Positions 1-10,573 of a stretch of DNA of 64,000 bases are shown one piece after another. The stretch lies in NCBI GenBank assembly GCA_017305195.1, contig JAFKMU010000037.1, positions 144,049 through 208,048 on the forward strand, given 5' to 3'. Numbering within the stretch: position 1 is the stretch's first letter; every line of letters begins with the position of its first letter. The stretch comes from Verrucomicrobiota bacterium. GTDB lineage: Bacteria > Verrucomicrobiota > Verrucomicrobiia > Chthoniobacterales > Terrimicrobiaceae. The position numbers were made by a program, and so were the translations under genes. The notes beneath the pieces are model-generated. The model did no database searches, was not told where the DNA came from, and saw only the letters and a list, made by a program, of their open reading frames with translations.

Positions 1-1449
1 CCGCTGCTTGCGCTCGGTGATGTCGTTGATGGTGATGACGATGCCCTCTTCCCAGGGCGTGGCGGAGAAATGAAACCAGCCCGACGGCTGGAGAGCTCCG
101 GCGGCCTGCTCGAAGGTGATCGGCATGTGGGAGTCGATGGCGTGGCGGACGCGATCGAAGACGGCGGGGTTGGCGAGATCGGGGAAGACGGCGGAAAGAA
201 GCTTCCCCCGGGCCTCGGCGGCCGAGACGCTGAAAAGCCGCTCGGCGGAGTGGTTCAGGACGGCGAGCTCTAGGTCAATGATGCGCGACTCGTTGTCGCG
301 CACGGTGCGAAACGCGAGGATGGCTTCAAAGGCGCTGTCGAGGATGCTGGCGAGTAGCTCGCGCTGGCGGATGGCGTCGCGCCGCTCGGTGAGGGCGGTT
401 CCGAGCAGAGAGTTGGCCGAGGCGGCGAGGCGGCCGATTTCGTCGTTGCGGGAATCCTCGATGCGCGAGATCGCGGCCGGGGCCGACGACATTTTCTGCA
501 TCGCGGTGTCGAGCTGCGAGATGGGCCGGGTGACGAAAAAGTCGATGACGATGAAGCCGATGCCGACGATGGCGATGATGCCTGCCGCGGAAAGAATGAG
601 CACCCAGTTCTTTCGCTCCATGGCATTCAGATAAATCGTCGCCGAGTCCTTGATCGAAATCAGCGTCTCATCCTTGTCCGAGAGCGGCCGGAAGGCGATC
701 GACCCGTCGATGCCATTGTCGATCTTGGGGTTGGCAAAGACGGAGGGGAACTCGATGGTGACCGGCCCGAGGATGTCGGTCAGGATCTGGGAGCGGATCC
801 GGGCGGTGGACCCCATGTCCTTGGGGAAAGGGTGGCCGGAGTTGGCGATGCCGGCGACCTGGGCCATCTCGCTGAGGCGGGCTGGTGTGAGGAACACGCC
901 AAAGACGATCCAGCCGGGAGAGTCGCCGGTGGAGTTCGACCGGGTGATCGGGCTGGCCGCCAGGAGCATGAGCCCGGTGGGCGTTTCGATGAGCCCCGCC
1001 CTGGGCTGGCTGTCCAGCAACCGGCTCTGGGCCAGCTCTTGGGGATTGACCCCCTCGGGCATCTCGTCGAGCCGGGGCGCGTTGAAGGGGCAGATGAAAC
1101 TGCGCAGGCTTTTCGAGGCGTCGTAAAAGAGAACGAGATCCTGGCCGGAGGTATTGACTTCCGGGAGGAAGTTCTCCTCCACAAACTGCGGGAACCGCCC
1201 CTCTATGTACTCGTACGCCTCGTCCCACTGGGCATAGTCGCGCACGAGCCGCAGCTTCGCCTTGGCCTCGCGATTGAGGACGGTGGCAAACTGCGTGAGA
1301 TGCTCGCGGGTGAAGTTATTCTGCACCCGCCCGAAGTAATCGGTCAGGATCCACGAGCTCAGCACCAGAAAGATGCCGGCGAAAAGCAGCATCGCTCCAC
1401 CGACGACCAGCCCGATGCGGAAACGAAGGGAGCCGCGTCGGACTAACAT
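1..1449 (-). CDS. CHASE4-HAMP-PAS membrane sensor protein, C-terminus beyond window
   Basis: The reading frame is open from an ATG at 1449 to the window edge (483 codons visible, no stop). Residues ~12-35 form a first membrane segment. The following ~240-residue extracytoplasmic region carries the pattern YAQWDEAYEYI typical of CHASE4 sensor domains. A second membrane segment lies at ~278-302, followed by a HAMP-like stretch and a PAS domain ending in DITERKQ, the usual PAS/PAC exit. The output domain (histidine kinase, GGDEF or other) lies outside the window, so the signalling type is unknown. It starts 36 bp after the argF stop, last in a minus-strand run, and could be co-transcribed with the arg genes, but nothing ties its role to arginine. 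Confidence 0.8.
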   Translation of the reverse strand, partial: MLVRRGSLRFRIGLVVGGAMLLFAGIFLVLSSWILTDYFGRVQNNFTREHLTQFATVLNREAKAKLRLVRDYAQWDEAYEYIEGRFPQFVEENFLPEVNTSGQDLVLFYDASKSLRSFICPFNAPRLDEMPEGVNPQELAQSRLLDSQPRAGLIETPTGLMLLAASPITRSNSTGDSPGWIVFGVFLTPARLSEMAQVAGIANSGHPFPKDMGSTARIRSQILTDILGPVTIEFPSVFANPKIDNGIDGSIAFRPLSDKDETLISIKDSATIYLNAMERKNWVLILSAAGIIAIVGIGFIVIDFFVTRPISQLDTAMQKMSSAPAAISRIEDSRNDEIGRLAASANSLLGTALTERRDAIRQRELLASILDSAFEAILAFRTVRDNESRIIDLELAVLNHSAERLFSVSAAEARGKLLSAVFPDLANPAVFDRVRHAIDSHMPITFEQAAGALQPSGWFHFSATPWEEGIVITINDITERKQR

Positions 1450-1485
1450 AAGTCGGGCTGCTCCGTTTCGGTTCTCATGGATCCT

Positions 1486-2382
1486 TTAGCCCTGCTTGAG
1501 AAGGGACAGGATGGTCTTCTGGGTGTGAAGCCGGTTCTCGGCCTCGCGGAAGATCGTGTCGGCGTGGCGTTCGAAGACCTCCTCGGTGATCTCCTTGCCC
1601 CGATAGGCGGGCAGGCAGTGCATCACGAGCGCATTTGGGGCGACCCGGAGCGTCTCGTCATTGATCTGGTAGCTCTGGAACTGCGCGAGGCGGAAGGCGG
1701 CCTCCTCCTCCTTGCCCATGCTCACCCAGACGTCGGTATACAGCACGTCGGCGCCAGCGGCTGCGCCGAGAACATCCGTGGTCACGGTGATATTGCCTCC
1801 GGACCGCGCGACAAGCTCGGCCGGGGGCTGGAATTTCTCAGGCGCGGCGATGCGCAGTTCGAAGCCGAGCCGGGCGGCAGCCCAGATCCACGAGCGCGCG
1901 ACGTTGCAATCGCCATCCCCGATGAAAGTCACGACGAGATCGTCGAGCGATCCGCGGAGCTCCTTGATGGTGAAAAGATCGGCCAGGATCTGGCAGGGAT
2001 GCTCCTCGTCGGTGAGGGCGTTCACGGTCGGGATGCGGCCATAGGAGGCGAAGTCCTCGACGTCGGTCTGGGCAAAGGTACGTATGACGGCGCCATGGAG
2101 CATGCGGCCCATCACGCGGGCGGTGTCACGGATCGGTTCGCCGCGGCCGAGCTGGATGTCGTCGGCGGCGAGGAAGATCACATCGCCGCCCAGCTCGCGG
2201 ATGCCGACCTCGAAGCTTACGCGGGTGCGGGTCGAGGATTTCGAAAACATCAGGGCCCAGCATTCTCCCTGCAGCGGCTTGGAGGAATGATGGCCGCGTG
2301 ATGCCTTCATCTCTTGCGTCAGGGCGACGATTTGTTCGATTTCCGCGCGGGAAAGCGACTCGATGGAGAGGAGGTGTTTCAC
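1486..2382 (-). CDS. argF: Ornithine carbamoyltransferase
   Basis: This 298-residue protein joins carbamoyl phosphate to ornithine to give citrulline in cytoplasmic arginine synthesis. The carbamoyl-phosphate motif SSTRTR is at ~49-54. The ornithine-site SMG motif follows VLYTDVWV, and the HCLPA signature is at ~255-259, which separates ornithine from aspartate carbamoyltransferases. The length is normal for the family (about 300-330). It lies 69 bp downstream of argD on the same strand, the common argD-argF pairing, so a shared transcript is likely. No ARG-box-like operator was recognised. Confidence 0.96.
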   Translation of the reverse strand: MKHLLSIESLSRAEIEQIVALTQEMKASRGHHSSKPLQGECWALMFSKSSTRTRVSFEVGIRELGGDVIFLAADDIQLGRGEPIRDTARVMGRMLHGAVIRTFAQTDVEDFASYGRIPTVNALTDEEHPCQILADLFTIKELRGSLDDLVVTFIGDGDCNVARSWIWAAARLGFELRIAAPEKFQPPAELVARSGGNITVTTDVLGAAAGADVLYTDVWVSMGKEEEAAFRLAQFQSYQINDETLRVAPNALVMHCLPAYRGKEITEEVFERHADTIFREAENRLHTQKTILSLLKQG

Positions 2383-2451
2383 CGGGGAGATGTAAGGGAA
2401 AACAGGTCTCCTGTCTATAAGAGAACCTGCCCGGAAAATCTCCTGCGGGGT

Positions 2452-3654
2452 CTAAGCCTTCGGGAGGTTTTTCAGGATGCGGTCGAGGGACTCTGCGGTG
2501 TCCTCCGGTGTGACATTGAGCGGCGGAAGCAGGCGCACGACCTTCTCGCCGGCCGGGATGGTCAATAGCCCTCCCGCCATTAGCGCCTTCACCGTGTCGA
2601 TGGCGGCGATGCCGGGGACAAGCTCGATGCCGAGCATCAAGCCGAGCGCCCGGACCGTGGCGATGGACGGATGGTTCGCGGCCAGCAGGCCATCGCGGAG
2701 CTGAGCGCCCCGGGTCCTGGCGTTCTCCAGTAGATTGTCGCGCTCGATGATCTCCAGCACCTTGTTGCCGACGGCGCTGACGAGCGGATTGCCGCCGTAG
2801 GTGGTGCCATGGGTTCCGGGCCCGAGCAGGTCGCAAAGGCCGCGATTGGACGAGGCCCAGAAGGCTCCGAGCGGCACGCCATTGGCGATGCCTTTGGCCC
2901 AGCTCACGCCATCGGGTTGGATGTCGGGAGCGATCGACCGCCATCCGCACCACTCGCCGGTGCGCCCGAGGCCGCATTGGATTTCATCAAAAAGCAGGAG
3001 CAGATCGTGCTTGTCGGCGAGCTGCCGGAGCTGGCGCAGGAAGTCCCCGGCGGCAATGTGGATGCCGCCCTCGCCCTGGACGGGTTCCAGCAGGATGCCC
3101 GCTGTCCTGGGCCCGATAGCGGCTTTGACCGCGGCGATGTCGCCAAAGGGAAGATGCTGGAAGCCCTCCAACAGGGGCGCAAACCCCTTCTTCACCTTGT
3201 CCTGCCCGGTGGCGGAGATGCCCGCCATGGTGCGACCGTGAAAGGAACCGAGGAAGGTCAGGATCTCGTACCGGCCCGTTTCGCTGCCAAATTTCCGCGT
3301 GAGTTTGATCAGGCCTTCATTGGCCTCCGCGCCGCTGTTGCCGAAGAAAACCTTGCCCGGCCCGGTGATGCCGACGAGCCGCTGGGCCAGGAGCGCCTGC
3401 GGCTGAGTCTTGTAGAGATTCGAGGTATGGATGAGTGTGGCGGCCTGCTTTGCCAGCGTCTCCGTGATCTCGGGGTGCGCGTGGCCCAGTGAACACACCG
3501 CGATGCCCGCGCCGTAGTCGAGGTATTCCTTGCCATCGAAATCCCACACCCGCGAGCCCGCTCCTCGTGCGATCTCGAGATCGAAACGGCCGTACGTGGG
3601 CATGACGAATTCGCTGTAGAGATCGGAGAGTGTGCTCATGATTTGGGACCGCAA
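2452..3654 (-). CDS. argD: Acetylornithine aminotransferase (PLP-dependent, class III)
   Basis: A class-III PLP aminotransferase converting N-acetylglutamate semialdehyde to N-acetylornithine. The PLP lysine is in the motif SWAKGIANGVPLGA. The substrate-carboxylate region NSGAEANEGLIKLTRKF and the LLFDEIQCGLGRTG Asp motif are both present. The open frame begins MRSQIMSTLSD; the second Met (start at 3639) is the more family-like start and gives 395 residues. It is followed by argF and preceded by ligA with a 44-bp gap, in the same minus-strand run. The same fold includes succinylornithine and GABA transaminases, but the argF neighbour favours argD. Confidence 0.94.
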   Translation of the reverse strand: MRSQIMSTLSDLYSEFVMPTYGRFDLEIARGAGSRVWDFDGKEYLDYGAGIAVCSLGHAHPEITETLAKQAATLIHTSNLYKTQPQALLAQRLVGITGPGKVFFGNSGAEANEGLIKLTRKFGSETGRYEILTFLGSFHGRTMAGISATGQDKVKKGFAPLLEGFQHLPFGDIAAVKAAIGPRTAGILLEPVQGEGGIHIAAGDFLRQLRQLADKHDLLLLFDEIQCGLGRTGEWCGWRSIAPDIQPDGVSWAKGIANGVPLGAFWASSNRGLCDLLGPGTHGTTYGGNPLVSAVGNKVLEIIERDNLLENARTRGAQLRDGLLAANHPSIATVRALGLMLGIELVPGIAAIDTVKALMAGGLLTIPAGEKVVRLLPPLNVTPEDTAESLDRILKNLPKA

Positions 3655-3698
3655 GATTTCCCACGTTGGGCGGGAAACTCCAAGCCGGTTTTTGCGGG

Positions 3699-6090
<2,392 letters not shown>

Positions 6091-6111
6091 GTTCGCAGAT
6101 ACATTTACGGC

Positions 6112-7878
6112 GTGGCCGCGTTTTCCAAGAATTTAATCCTCGGAATCGAAGGGGGCGCGACAAAAACCCGGTGGGTTCTCTGTGAAAAAAACGGGGAGTC
6201 GATCGTCACGGTCTCGGAGGGGGTGCTCGGCCCCGGCAGCCTGCGGCTGCTCAGCGCGGAGGAGCTGCGCCATCTGCTTTCCGTCATGCCGGGCGATGCG
6301 AGCTGGGTGGGGGTCTATCTTGCGGGGTGCGCCACCGAGCGCGATCGCGACATCCTGCGGGAGGTGGCGGATTCCGTCTGGCCTCATGCCACGGTGCGCG
6401 TCGGGAGCGACCGGGAATCAGGCTTCGCTGCGGCCTTTGAGGATCGCGATGGCATTGCCGTGATCGCTGGCACGGGATCGGCAGTGACGGGACGATGCCA
6501 GGGCGTGGAGGATCGCGCCGGCGGCTGGGGGCATCTTCTGGGCGACTCCGGGGGAGGATACGATATCGCCATCAATGCTCTCCGACGCATCCTGTACGAC
6601 TACGATACCGCCCGGCAGATCACGCCGCTTGCCTCCGAGACGATGCAACTCCTCGGCATCAATACCCTGGCGGAGCTGACCTCCTGGGCGCAGGCCGCGC
6701 ACAAGAGCGACCTCGCGCGCATCACCCCGGTCGTCTTCCGCCATGCGGGGGAGTTTTCCGTCGCGCGCATTCTGCGGCGATGTGCGGCGGCGCTTGCGCG
6801 GCTGGCCTCCAGCGTCGCGGGGCGGCTGGAGTTTGACCCTCCGGTCGTCCGCCTCCAGGGCGGGGTTTTCACGAGCCAGCCGCTGTACAGGGAGTTGTTC
6901 GAGCGGGAATTTCGCAAGGCCTGGCCGAGGGCGGATATCGATGTGTGTACGACGCCGGGGAGCCTGGGAGCGGTCTACCTCGCGGCGGGGCGTTTTCCCG
7001 AGCCGGTCGCGGCTCCGGTCGTCGCGGAAGCCGGGGTGGCCCGGGCGGCAACCGAGCAGCCCAATCCGCGATCGGGCGATCTCGGCGCTCTGTCCGCGCG
7101 GGAACTCGTGGAGCTTTTTGCCACCGAAGAGCGAGCTGTCGAGGACGCTGTGCGGCATGGCGTGCCGGAGCTGGCTGCGGCGGTCGAGCTGGTTGCCGCT
7201 TCGCTCCGGGCGGGAGGAAGGCTGTTTTATATCGGGGCGGGAACGAGCGGACGGCTCGGCTTGCTGGACGCGAGCGAGATGCCGCCGACCTTTGGCGTGG
7301 AGCCTGAGATGGTGCAGGGCATCCTGGCCGGGGGCGTCGCGGCGGTGATGCGCAGCTCGGAAAGCGCCGAGGACTCGCGCGAGGCCGGGGCGCTGGCCTT
7401 GAGGGATCGCGGCGTGCGGTCCTCGGACGTCGTCTGCGGCATTACGGCGAGCGGCCGTACTCCATACGTGCTGGGCGCATTGGCCGAGGCGCGGCGTCTC
7501 AGGGCCGGAACCGTTTTTCTCACCTGCAACCCCCGCAGAGACCGGACCACCCCACATGCGGATGTCGAAATCGACCTGCCGACCGGGCCGGAACTCATCA
7601 CCGGCTCCACCCGGCTGAAGGCTGGCACGGCCACCAAGGTGGCCCTCAATATCCTTTCCTCCTGCGCGATGGTCCTCCTCGGCCGGGTGGACGGGCATTT
7701 CATGTCCTGCCTCAAACCGACCAATGAGAAGCTCCGCCGCCGGGCGGCACAGATCGTCGCAGACTGTGCAGAAATCGACTTTGATCGCGCCTTGGATCTC
7801 CTGGCTTGCACAAATTGGGACATTCGGGCCGCGATTTCTCGGGCAAAAAACCACAATTCCTCGCTTTCCGAGGGGTAA
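6112..7878 (+). CDS. murQ: Fusion of BadF/BadG-type amino-sugar kinase and MurQ etherase
   Basis: A 588-residue two-module protein with a GTG start at 6112. Residues ~1-305 form an ASKHA kinase of the BadF/BadG/NagK-MurK type: phosphate-1 loop LGIEGGATKTRWVL, then IAGTGSAVTGR and GWGHLLGDSGGGYDIA. Residues ~320-588 form N-acetylmuramic acid 6-phosphate etherase with a SIS fold (FYIGAGTSGRLGLLDASE), the MurQ signature SEMPPTFGV with the catalytic Glu, and a second acidic motif ESAED. Inference: one chain phosphorylates cytoplasmic MurNAc (and perhaps GlcNAc) and then cleaves the lactyl ether to GlcNAc-6-P, recycling peptidoglycan sugars. In most bacteria these are separate proteins. Confidence 0.9.
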   Translation: MAAFSKNLILGIEGGATKTRWVLCEKNGESIVTVSEGVLGPGSLRLLSAEELRHLLSVMPGDASWVGVYLAGCATERDRDILREVADSVWPHATVRVGSDRESGFAAAFEDRDGIAVIAGTGSAVTGRCQGVEDRAGGWGHLLGDSGGGYDIAINALRRILYDYDTARQITPLASETMQLLGINTLAELTSWAQAAHKSDLARITPVVFRHAGEFSVARILRRCAAALARLASSVAGRLEFDPPVVRLQGGVFTSQPLYRELFEREFRKAWPRADIDVCTTPGSLGAVYLAAGRFPEPVAAPVVAEAGVARAATEQPNPRSGDLGALSARELVELFATEERAVEDAVRHGVPELAAAVELVAASLRAGGRLFYIGAGTSGRLGLLDASEMPPTFGVEPEMVQGILAGGVAAVMRSSESAEDSREAGALALRDRGVRSSDVVCGITASGRTPYVLGALAEARRLRAGTVFLTCNPRRDRTTPHADVEIDLPTGPELITGSTRLKAGTATKVALNILSSCAMVLLGRVDGHFMSCLKPTNEKLRRRAAQIVADCAEIDFDRALDLLACTNWDIRAAISRAKNHNSSLSEG

Positions 7879-7917
7879 AGGCGGATTTCTCCCCCCTGAT
7901 ACGGGTGTTTTAGAAAG

Positions 7918-7934
7918 TTGGCACGCCCCCTGCT
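7918..7934 (+). promoter_or_regulatory. Sigma-54 (-24/-12) promoter
   Basis: TTGGCACG (7918-7925), four bases, then CTGCT (7930-7934). The GG of the -24 element and the GC of the -12 element are exactly 12 bp apart (7921 and 7933), as sigma-54 requires. The match to TGGCACG-N4-TTGCW has one mismatch. The predicted start is 7945, the first base of the closing helix of the downstream structured RNA. No enhancer-binding activator gene or activator site was recognised in the window. Confidence 0.75.
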
Positions 7935-7944
7935 TTATACATCT

Positions 7945-8143
7945 CAACAGAACAGCCCGGTCGAGGGAGCCGAGTGGTAAGGGGGGATACTACCGGCAAG
8001 GGAAATCAAAACGACCGGGCTGTTCGTTTCTCTTTATTCTTCTCCTTTTGGCAATGGCAAGCAGGGTGCCAAGAGGAGAGGAAAAGGGAAACGCCCGGCC
8101 TGTTGGAGATGCCAGTTCGCTCGCTGCGATGCTGGCTTTTTTT
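7945..8143 (+). ncRNA. Candidate sigma-54-dependent structured small RNA
   Basis: No plausible protein is encoded here. The strand reads as a branched RNA. A closing helix pairs CAACAG (7945-7950) with CTGTTG (8100-8105). Arm one is a perfect 14-bp helix (7950-7963 with 8012-8025; one base is shared with the closing helix) bearing a nested hairpin (7970-7979 with 7988-7996, one bulge, loop AGGGGGGA). Arm two is a long hairpin (8025-8035 with 8083-8093, continuing 8039-8053 with 8067-8081). An intrinsic terminator follows. It lies between the kinase-MurQ gene and the convergent brnTA genes. I recognise no known RNA family (not tmRNA, SRP, RNase P or 6S by motif). Confidence 0.65.
8111..8143 (+). 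terminator. Intrinsic terminator of the candidate small RNA
   Basis: GCCAG (8111-8115) pairs with CTGGC (8132-8136), with an inner CGC/GCG (8118-8120 with 8126-8128), followed directly by seven T (8137-8143). It ends just before the 3' end of the convergent brnA-like gene at 8150. Confidence 0.75.
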
Positions 8144-8149
8144 ATGCCC

Positions 8150-8428
8150 TCAGGACTCGAGGTCCTTGAGCTCCTTCTCGAGGCGTTCGCTGAGCCACTG
8201 CTTGATCATGCTCTGGTAGTTGAGGTACCGCGAGCGGGCCAGACGCTTGATGCGGCCGAGCATGCGGGGGTCAAACCGCAGGGTGATCGTGGTGGAGTCG
8301 CGGTTGTCCGTCTTGAGCATCGAGGCGTTCATCAGCCTGAGGTCGAGGGACGTTTCCTTCCAAAACTCTGCTTCTTCGCGTTCGTCCGAGAAGGTCGGGA
8401 CGTCGCTCCATTTGCTGAGAACCCTCAT
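8150..8428 (-). CDS. brnA: BrnA/CopG-like antitoxin
   Basis: A 92-residue protein whose C-terminal half (TTITLRFDPRMLGRIKRLAR, then SRYLNYQSMIKQWL) matches a ribbon-helix-helix DNA-binding domain of the BrnA/CopG type. The N-terminal half (FSDEREEAEFWKETS) resembles the toxin-binding segment of BrnA-family antitoxins. It lies 4 bp after the brnT-like toxin gene, the toxin-first order typical of BrnTA. Known family role: it binds BrnT and represses the shared promoter. The promoter would lie in the short gap upstream of 8711. Confidence 0.8.
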   Translation of the reverse strand: MRVLSKWSDVPTFSDEREEAEFWKETSLDLRLMNASMLKTDNRDSTTITLRFDPRMLGRIKRLARSRYLNYQSMIKQWLSERLEKELKDLES

Positions 8429-8432
8429 GATG

Positions 8433-8711
8433 TCAGTTGTTCAGTTCCGCGTTTTTGCGCTCGTAGAATCCCGCCTCGGCTTCGGTCATGGGGCGCGACT
8501 GGATGACGCGGTAGCGTTTACCATCGGTCCAGAAGACGGTGAAAAGCAGCTTCCCCGACACGGCGCGGCCCAGGATGAAATAGCGGGCCTCGCTGGAGTC
8601 CTCGAGTTCCGGCAGGAGCCGGATGCTGAAGGGGTCTTCAAAGATTTCTTCGATCTCGCGGGAGGTGAGATCCCCGAGATCGGCGGGGGCGTTGATCCAG
8701 TCGAACTCCAT
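8433..8711 (-). CDS. brnT: BrnT-family ribonuclease toxin
   Basis: A 92-residue BrnT-like protein. It starts EFDWINAPAD and carries the family pattern EEIFEDPFSIRLLPE, an arginine-containing RYFILGRAV strand, LLFTVFWTDGKRYRVIQSRPM and a C-terminal EAGFYERKNAEL helix. BrnT folds like RelE-type RNases and inhibits translation by RNA cleavage. Nothing essential looks missing. It precedes the antitoxin on the minus strand. The pair is a solitary chromosomal type II module. Confidence 0.8.
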   Translation of the reverse strand: MEFDWINAPADLGDLTSREIEEIFEDPFSIRLLPELEDSSEARYFILGRAVSGKLLFTVFWTDGKRYRVIQSRPMTEAEAGFYERKNAELNN

Positions 8712-8734
8712 TGCAGTGTCTTGGGGGGATGAGT

Positions 8735-9115
8735 CTACTTGGCGTGCTGGATGAGCTCGACCTCGTACCCCTCCGGGGCGTCGACGAAGGCGATGACCGA
8801 TCCGCTCGATGTGGTGTGGGGGCCGTCGCTCAGCGGGTAGCCGAGGTCGGCGGCGTGTTTGGCAAAAGCCTCCATGTCTTCCACCTCAAAGGCGAGGTGC
8901 GTGAGGTCGGGGCCGACCTGTACAGGGCCGCTGGCGTCGTACTTGCAAATCTCGATCTCCTCTTCACTGCCGGGAGCCTTGAAGAAAACGAGCTGCGAGC
9001 CGCGCCCGCTCTGGGAGCGCCGGGTTTCCTCCAGACCGAGGACATTCTTGTAGAAGTCCACCGTCTTATCGAGGTCGCTCACGCGATAGCGCGTGTGCAG
9101 CAGTCGTTTCACCAT
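8735..9115 (-). CDS. Glyoxalase I-like VOC protein (lactoylglutathione lyase type)
   Basis: A 126-residue single-domain VOC protein starting at the ATG at 9115 (MVKRLLHTRYRVSDLD). The family motifs are clear: LHTRYRVSDLDKTVDFYKNV, EEIEICKYD, DLTHLAFEVEDMEAFAKHA and DAPEGYEVELIQ, with the metal-binding His/Glu positions of GloA-type enzymes. It probably detoxifies methylglyoxal-thiol adducts. Whether the thiol is glutathione is not shown. The frame extends upstream of 9115, but that part has no similarity to the family. Confidence 0.88.
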   Translation of the reverse strand: MVKRLLHTRYRVSDLDKTVDFYKNVLGLEETRRSQSGRGSQLVFFKAPGSEEEIEICKYDASGPVQVGPDLTHLAFEVEDMEAFAKHAADLGYPLSDGPHTTSSGSVIAFVDAPEGYEVELIQHAK

Positions 9116-9236
9116 GGCGGGAAGTGTAGCGGGTTTTCCGATTGTGTCGAAGCAGATTTCCTCCCGGCTGCCCGGGCCTGCCTGGGGGCGATAGTTTTTT
9201 GTACCTCCCCGGGGCAAAGCCGCGTATTCATCCCGC

Positions 9237-10520
9237 ATGATCTCTGCGAAATCCCACGATCTGTTCACCGAGGCGCTGCGGCATATCCCGGGAGGGGTGA
9301 ATTCGCCGGTGCGGGCGTTTCGGGGTGTGGGAGGCGAGCCGTTCTTTGTCGCGGAGGCCGACGGATCGCGCATCCTCACCGTCGACGGCCAGGAGTTGAT
9401 CGATTACGTCGGCACGTGGGGACCCGCCATCCTCGGCCATGCGCCGGATTCCGTCATCGCCGCGGTGTGCGGCACGGCGTCGCGGGGACTGAGCTTTGGC
9501 ATCCCCAATCCCTACGAGGTCGAGATGGCGGCGACGATCAAGGCCCTCGTGCCCTCCATCGAAAAGGTGCGCATGGTCAACAGCGGCACCGAGGCGACCA
9601 TGAGCGCGGTGCGGCTGGCGCGCGGATTCACCAAGCGCGACAAGGTGATCAAGTTTGAAGGCTGCTACCACGGGCATGTCGACTCGCTCCTGGTCAAGGC
9701 GGGCAGCGGCGCTCTGACCCACGGCATGCCGGACAGCGCGGGCGTCCCGGCAGCCCTGGCCGACCTGACGATCACGATTCCCTTTAACGACCCCGACGCC
9801 GTGCGTCAGGCTTTCGCCGCAAACCGGGGCGAGATCGCGGCCGTGATCCTCGAGCCGGTCCCGGCCAATGCGGGATTGTACCTGCCGGAGCCGGGCTTCC
9901 TGGAGCTTCTCCGCTCGATTTGCGACGAATCCGGAACCGTGCTGATTTTTGACGAGGTGATGACGGGTTTCCGCCTCTCCCCCGGCGGAGCGCAGGAGAT
10001 TTACGGGATCGTTCCCGACCTGACGACCCTGGGCAAGATCATCGGCGGCGGTCTGCCGGTGGGAGCCTTCGGCGGACGCGCCGACATCATGGACCACCTC
10101 TCGCCCGACGGTCCGGTCTATCAGGCTGGCACGCTTTCCGGGAATCCCGTCGCCATGGCGGCGGGTCTGGCCCAGCTCGACGAACTGATCACCCGCGGCG
10201 GCTGGAGCGAACTCGAGCGGCTCGGCAACATCATGGAGGAGGGGGTGCGCGAAGCCATCGCCGGAAAACCGCTCACTTTCCAGCGTATCGGGTCGATGTT
10301 CTGCCTCTACTTCCATCCCGGCCCGGTGCGGAACCTTGCCGAGGCGAAGCTGGCGGATCGCGAGAAATTTGCCCGGTTTTTCCACGCGGCGCTGGACCGC
10401 GGCGTGTACTTTGCCCCCTCGCAGTTCGAGTCAGGGTTCCTCTCGCTGGCGCATACCCCGGATGATATCGAGGAAACCCGACGGGTGGTGGTGGAGTCTC
10501 TCGCCGCCGCCGGGGTCTAG
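9237..10520 (+). CDS. hemL: Glutamate-1-semialdehyde 2,1-aminomutase
   Basis: A 427-residue PLP enzyme making 5-aminolevulinate from glutamate-1-semialdehyde in the C5 tetrapyrrole pathway. The N-terminal HIPGGVNSPVRAF signature, the MVNSGTEATMSAVRLAR cofactor region and the lysine motif TLGKIIGGGLPVGAFGG are diagnostic for HemL over other class-III aminotransferases. Length is typical. It is followed 53 bp later by the ECF sigma gene; co-transcription is possible. Confidence 0.97.
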   Translation: MISAKSHDLFTEALRHIPGGVNSPVRAFRGVGGEPFFVAEADGSRILTVDGQELIDYVGTWGPAILGHAPDSVIAAVCGTASRGLSFGIPNPYEVEMAATIKALVPSIEKVRMVNSGTEATMSAVRLARGFTKRDKVIKFEGCYHGHVDSLLVKAGSGALTHGMPDSAGVPAALADLTITIPFNDPDAVRQAFAANRGEIAAVILEPVPANAGLYLPEPGFLELLRSICDESGTVLIFDEVMTGFRLSPGGAQEIYGIVPDLTTLGKIIGGGLPVGAFGGRADIMDHLSPDGPVYQAGTLSGNPVAMAAGLAQLDELITRGGWSELERLGNIMEEGVREAIAGKPLTFQRIGSMFCLYFHPGPVRNLAEAKLADREKFARFFHAALDRGVYFAPSQFESGFLSLAHTPDDIEETRRVVVESLAAAGV

Positions 10521-10573
10521 GCGTGAGAATCGACATGACAAAACGGCCATTTCGCGCCTAGAATAACGGCGCG

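Noticed and set aside
116..634. Plus-strand open frame of 172 codons rich in Ser, Arg and Met
   Set aside because: It is the antisense shadow of the sensor gene on the minus strand, whose translation shows clear CHASE4, HAMP and PAS features.
7724..8506. Plus-strand open frame of 260 codons crossing the small-RNA locus
   Set aside because: It starts inside murQ, ends inside brnT, has no Shine-Dalgarno site and no conserved motif; the RNA fold explains this region better.
10131..10150. TGGCACG words inside hemL and other genes as sigma-54 sites
   Set aside because: They lack the GC of the -12 element at the required distance.
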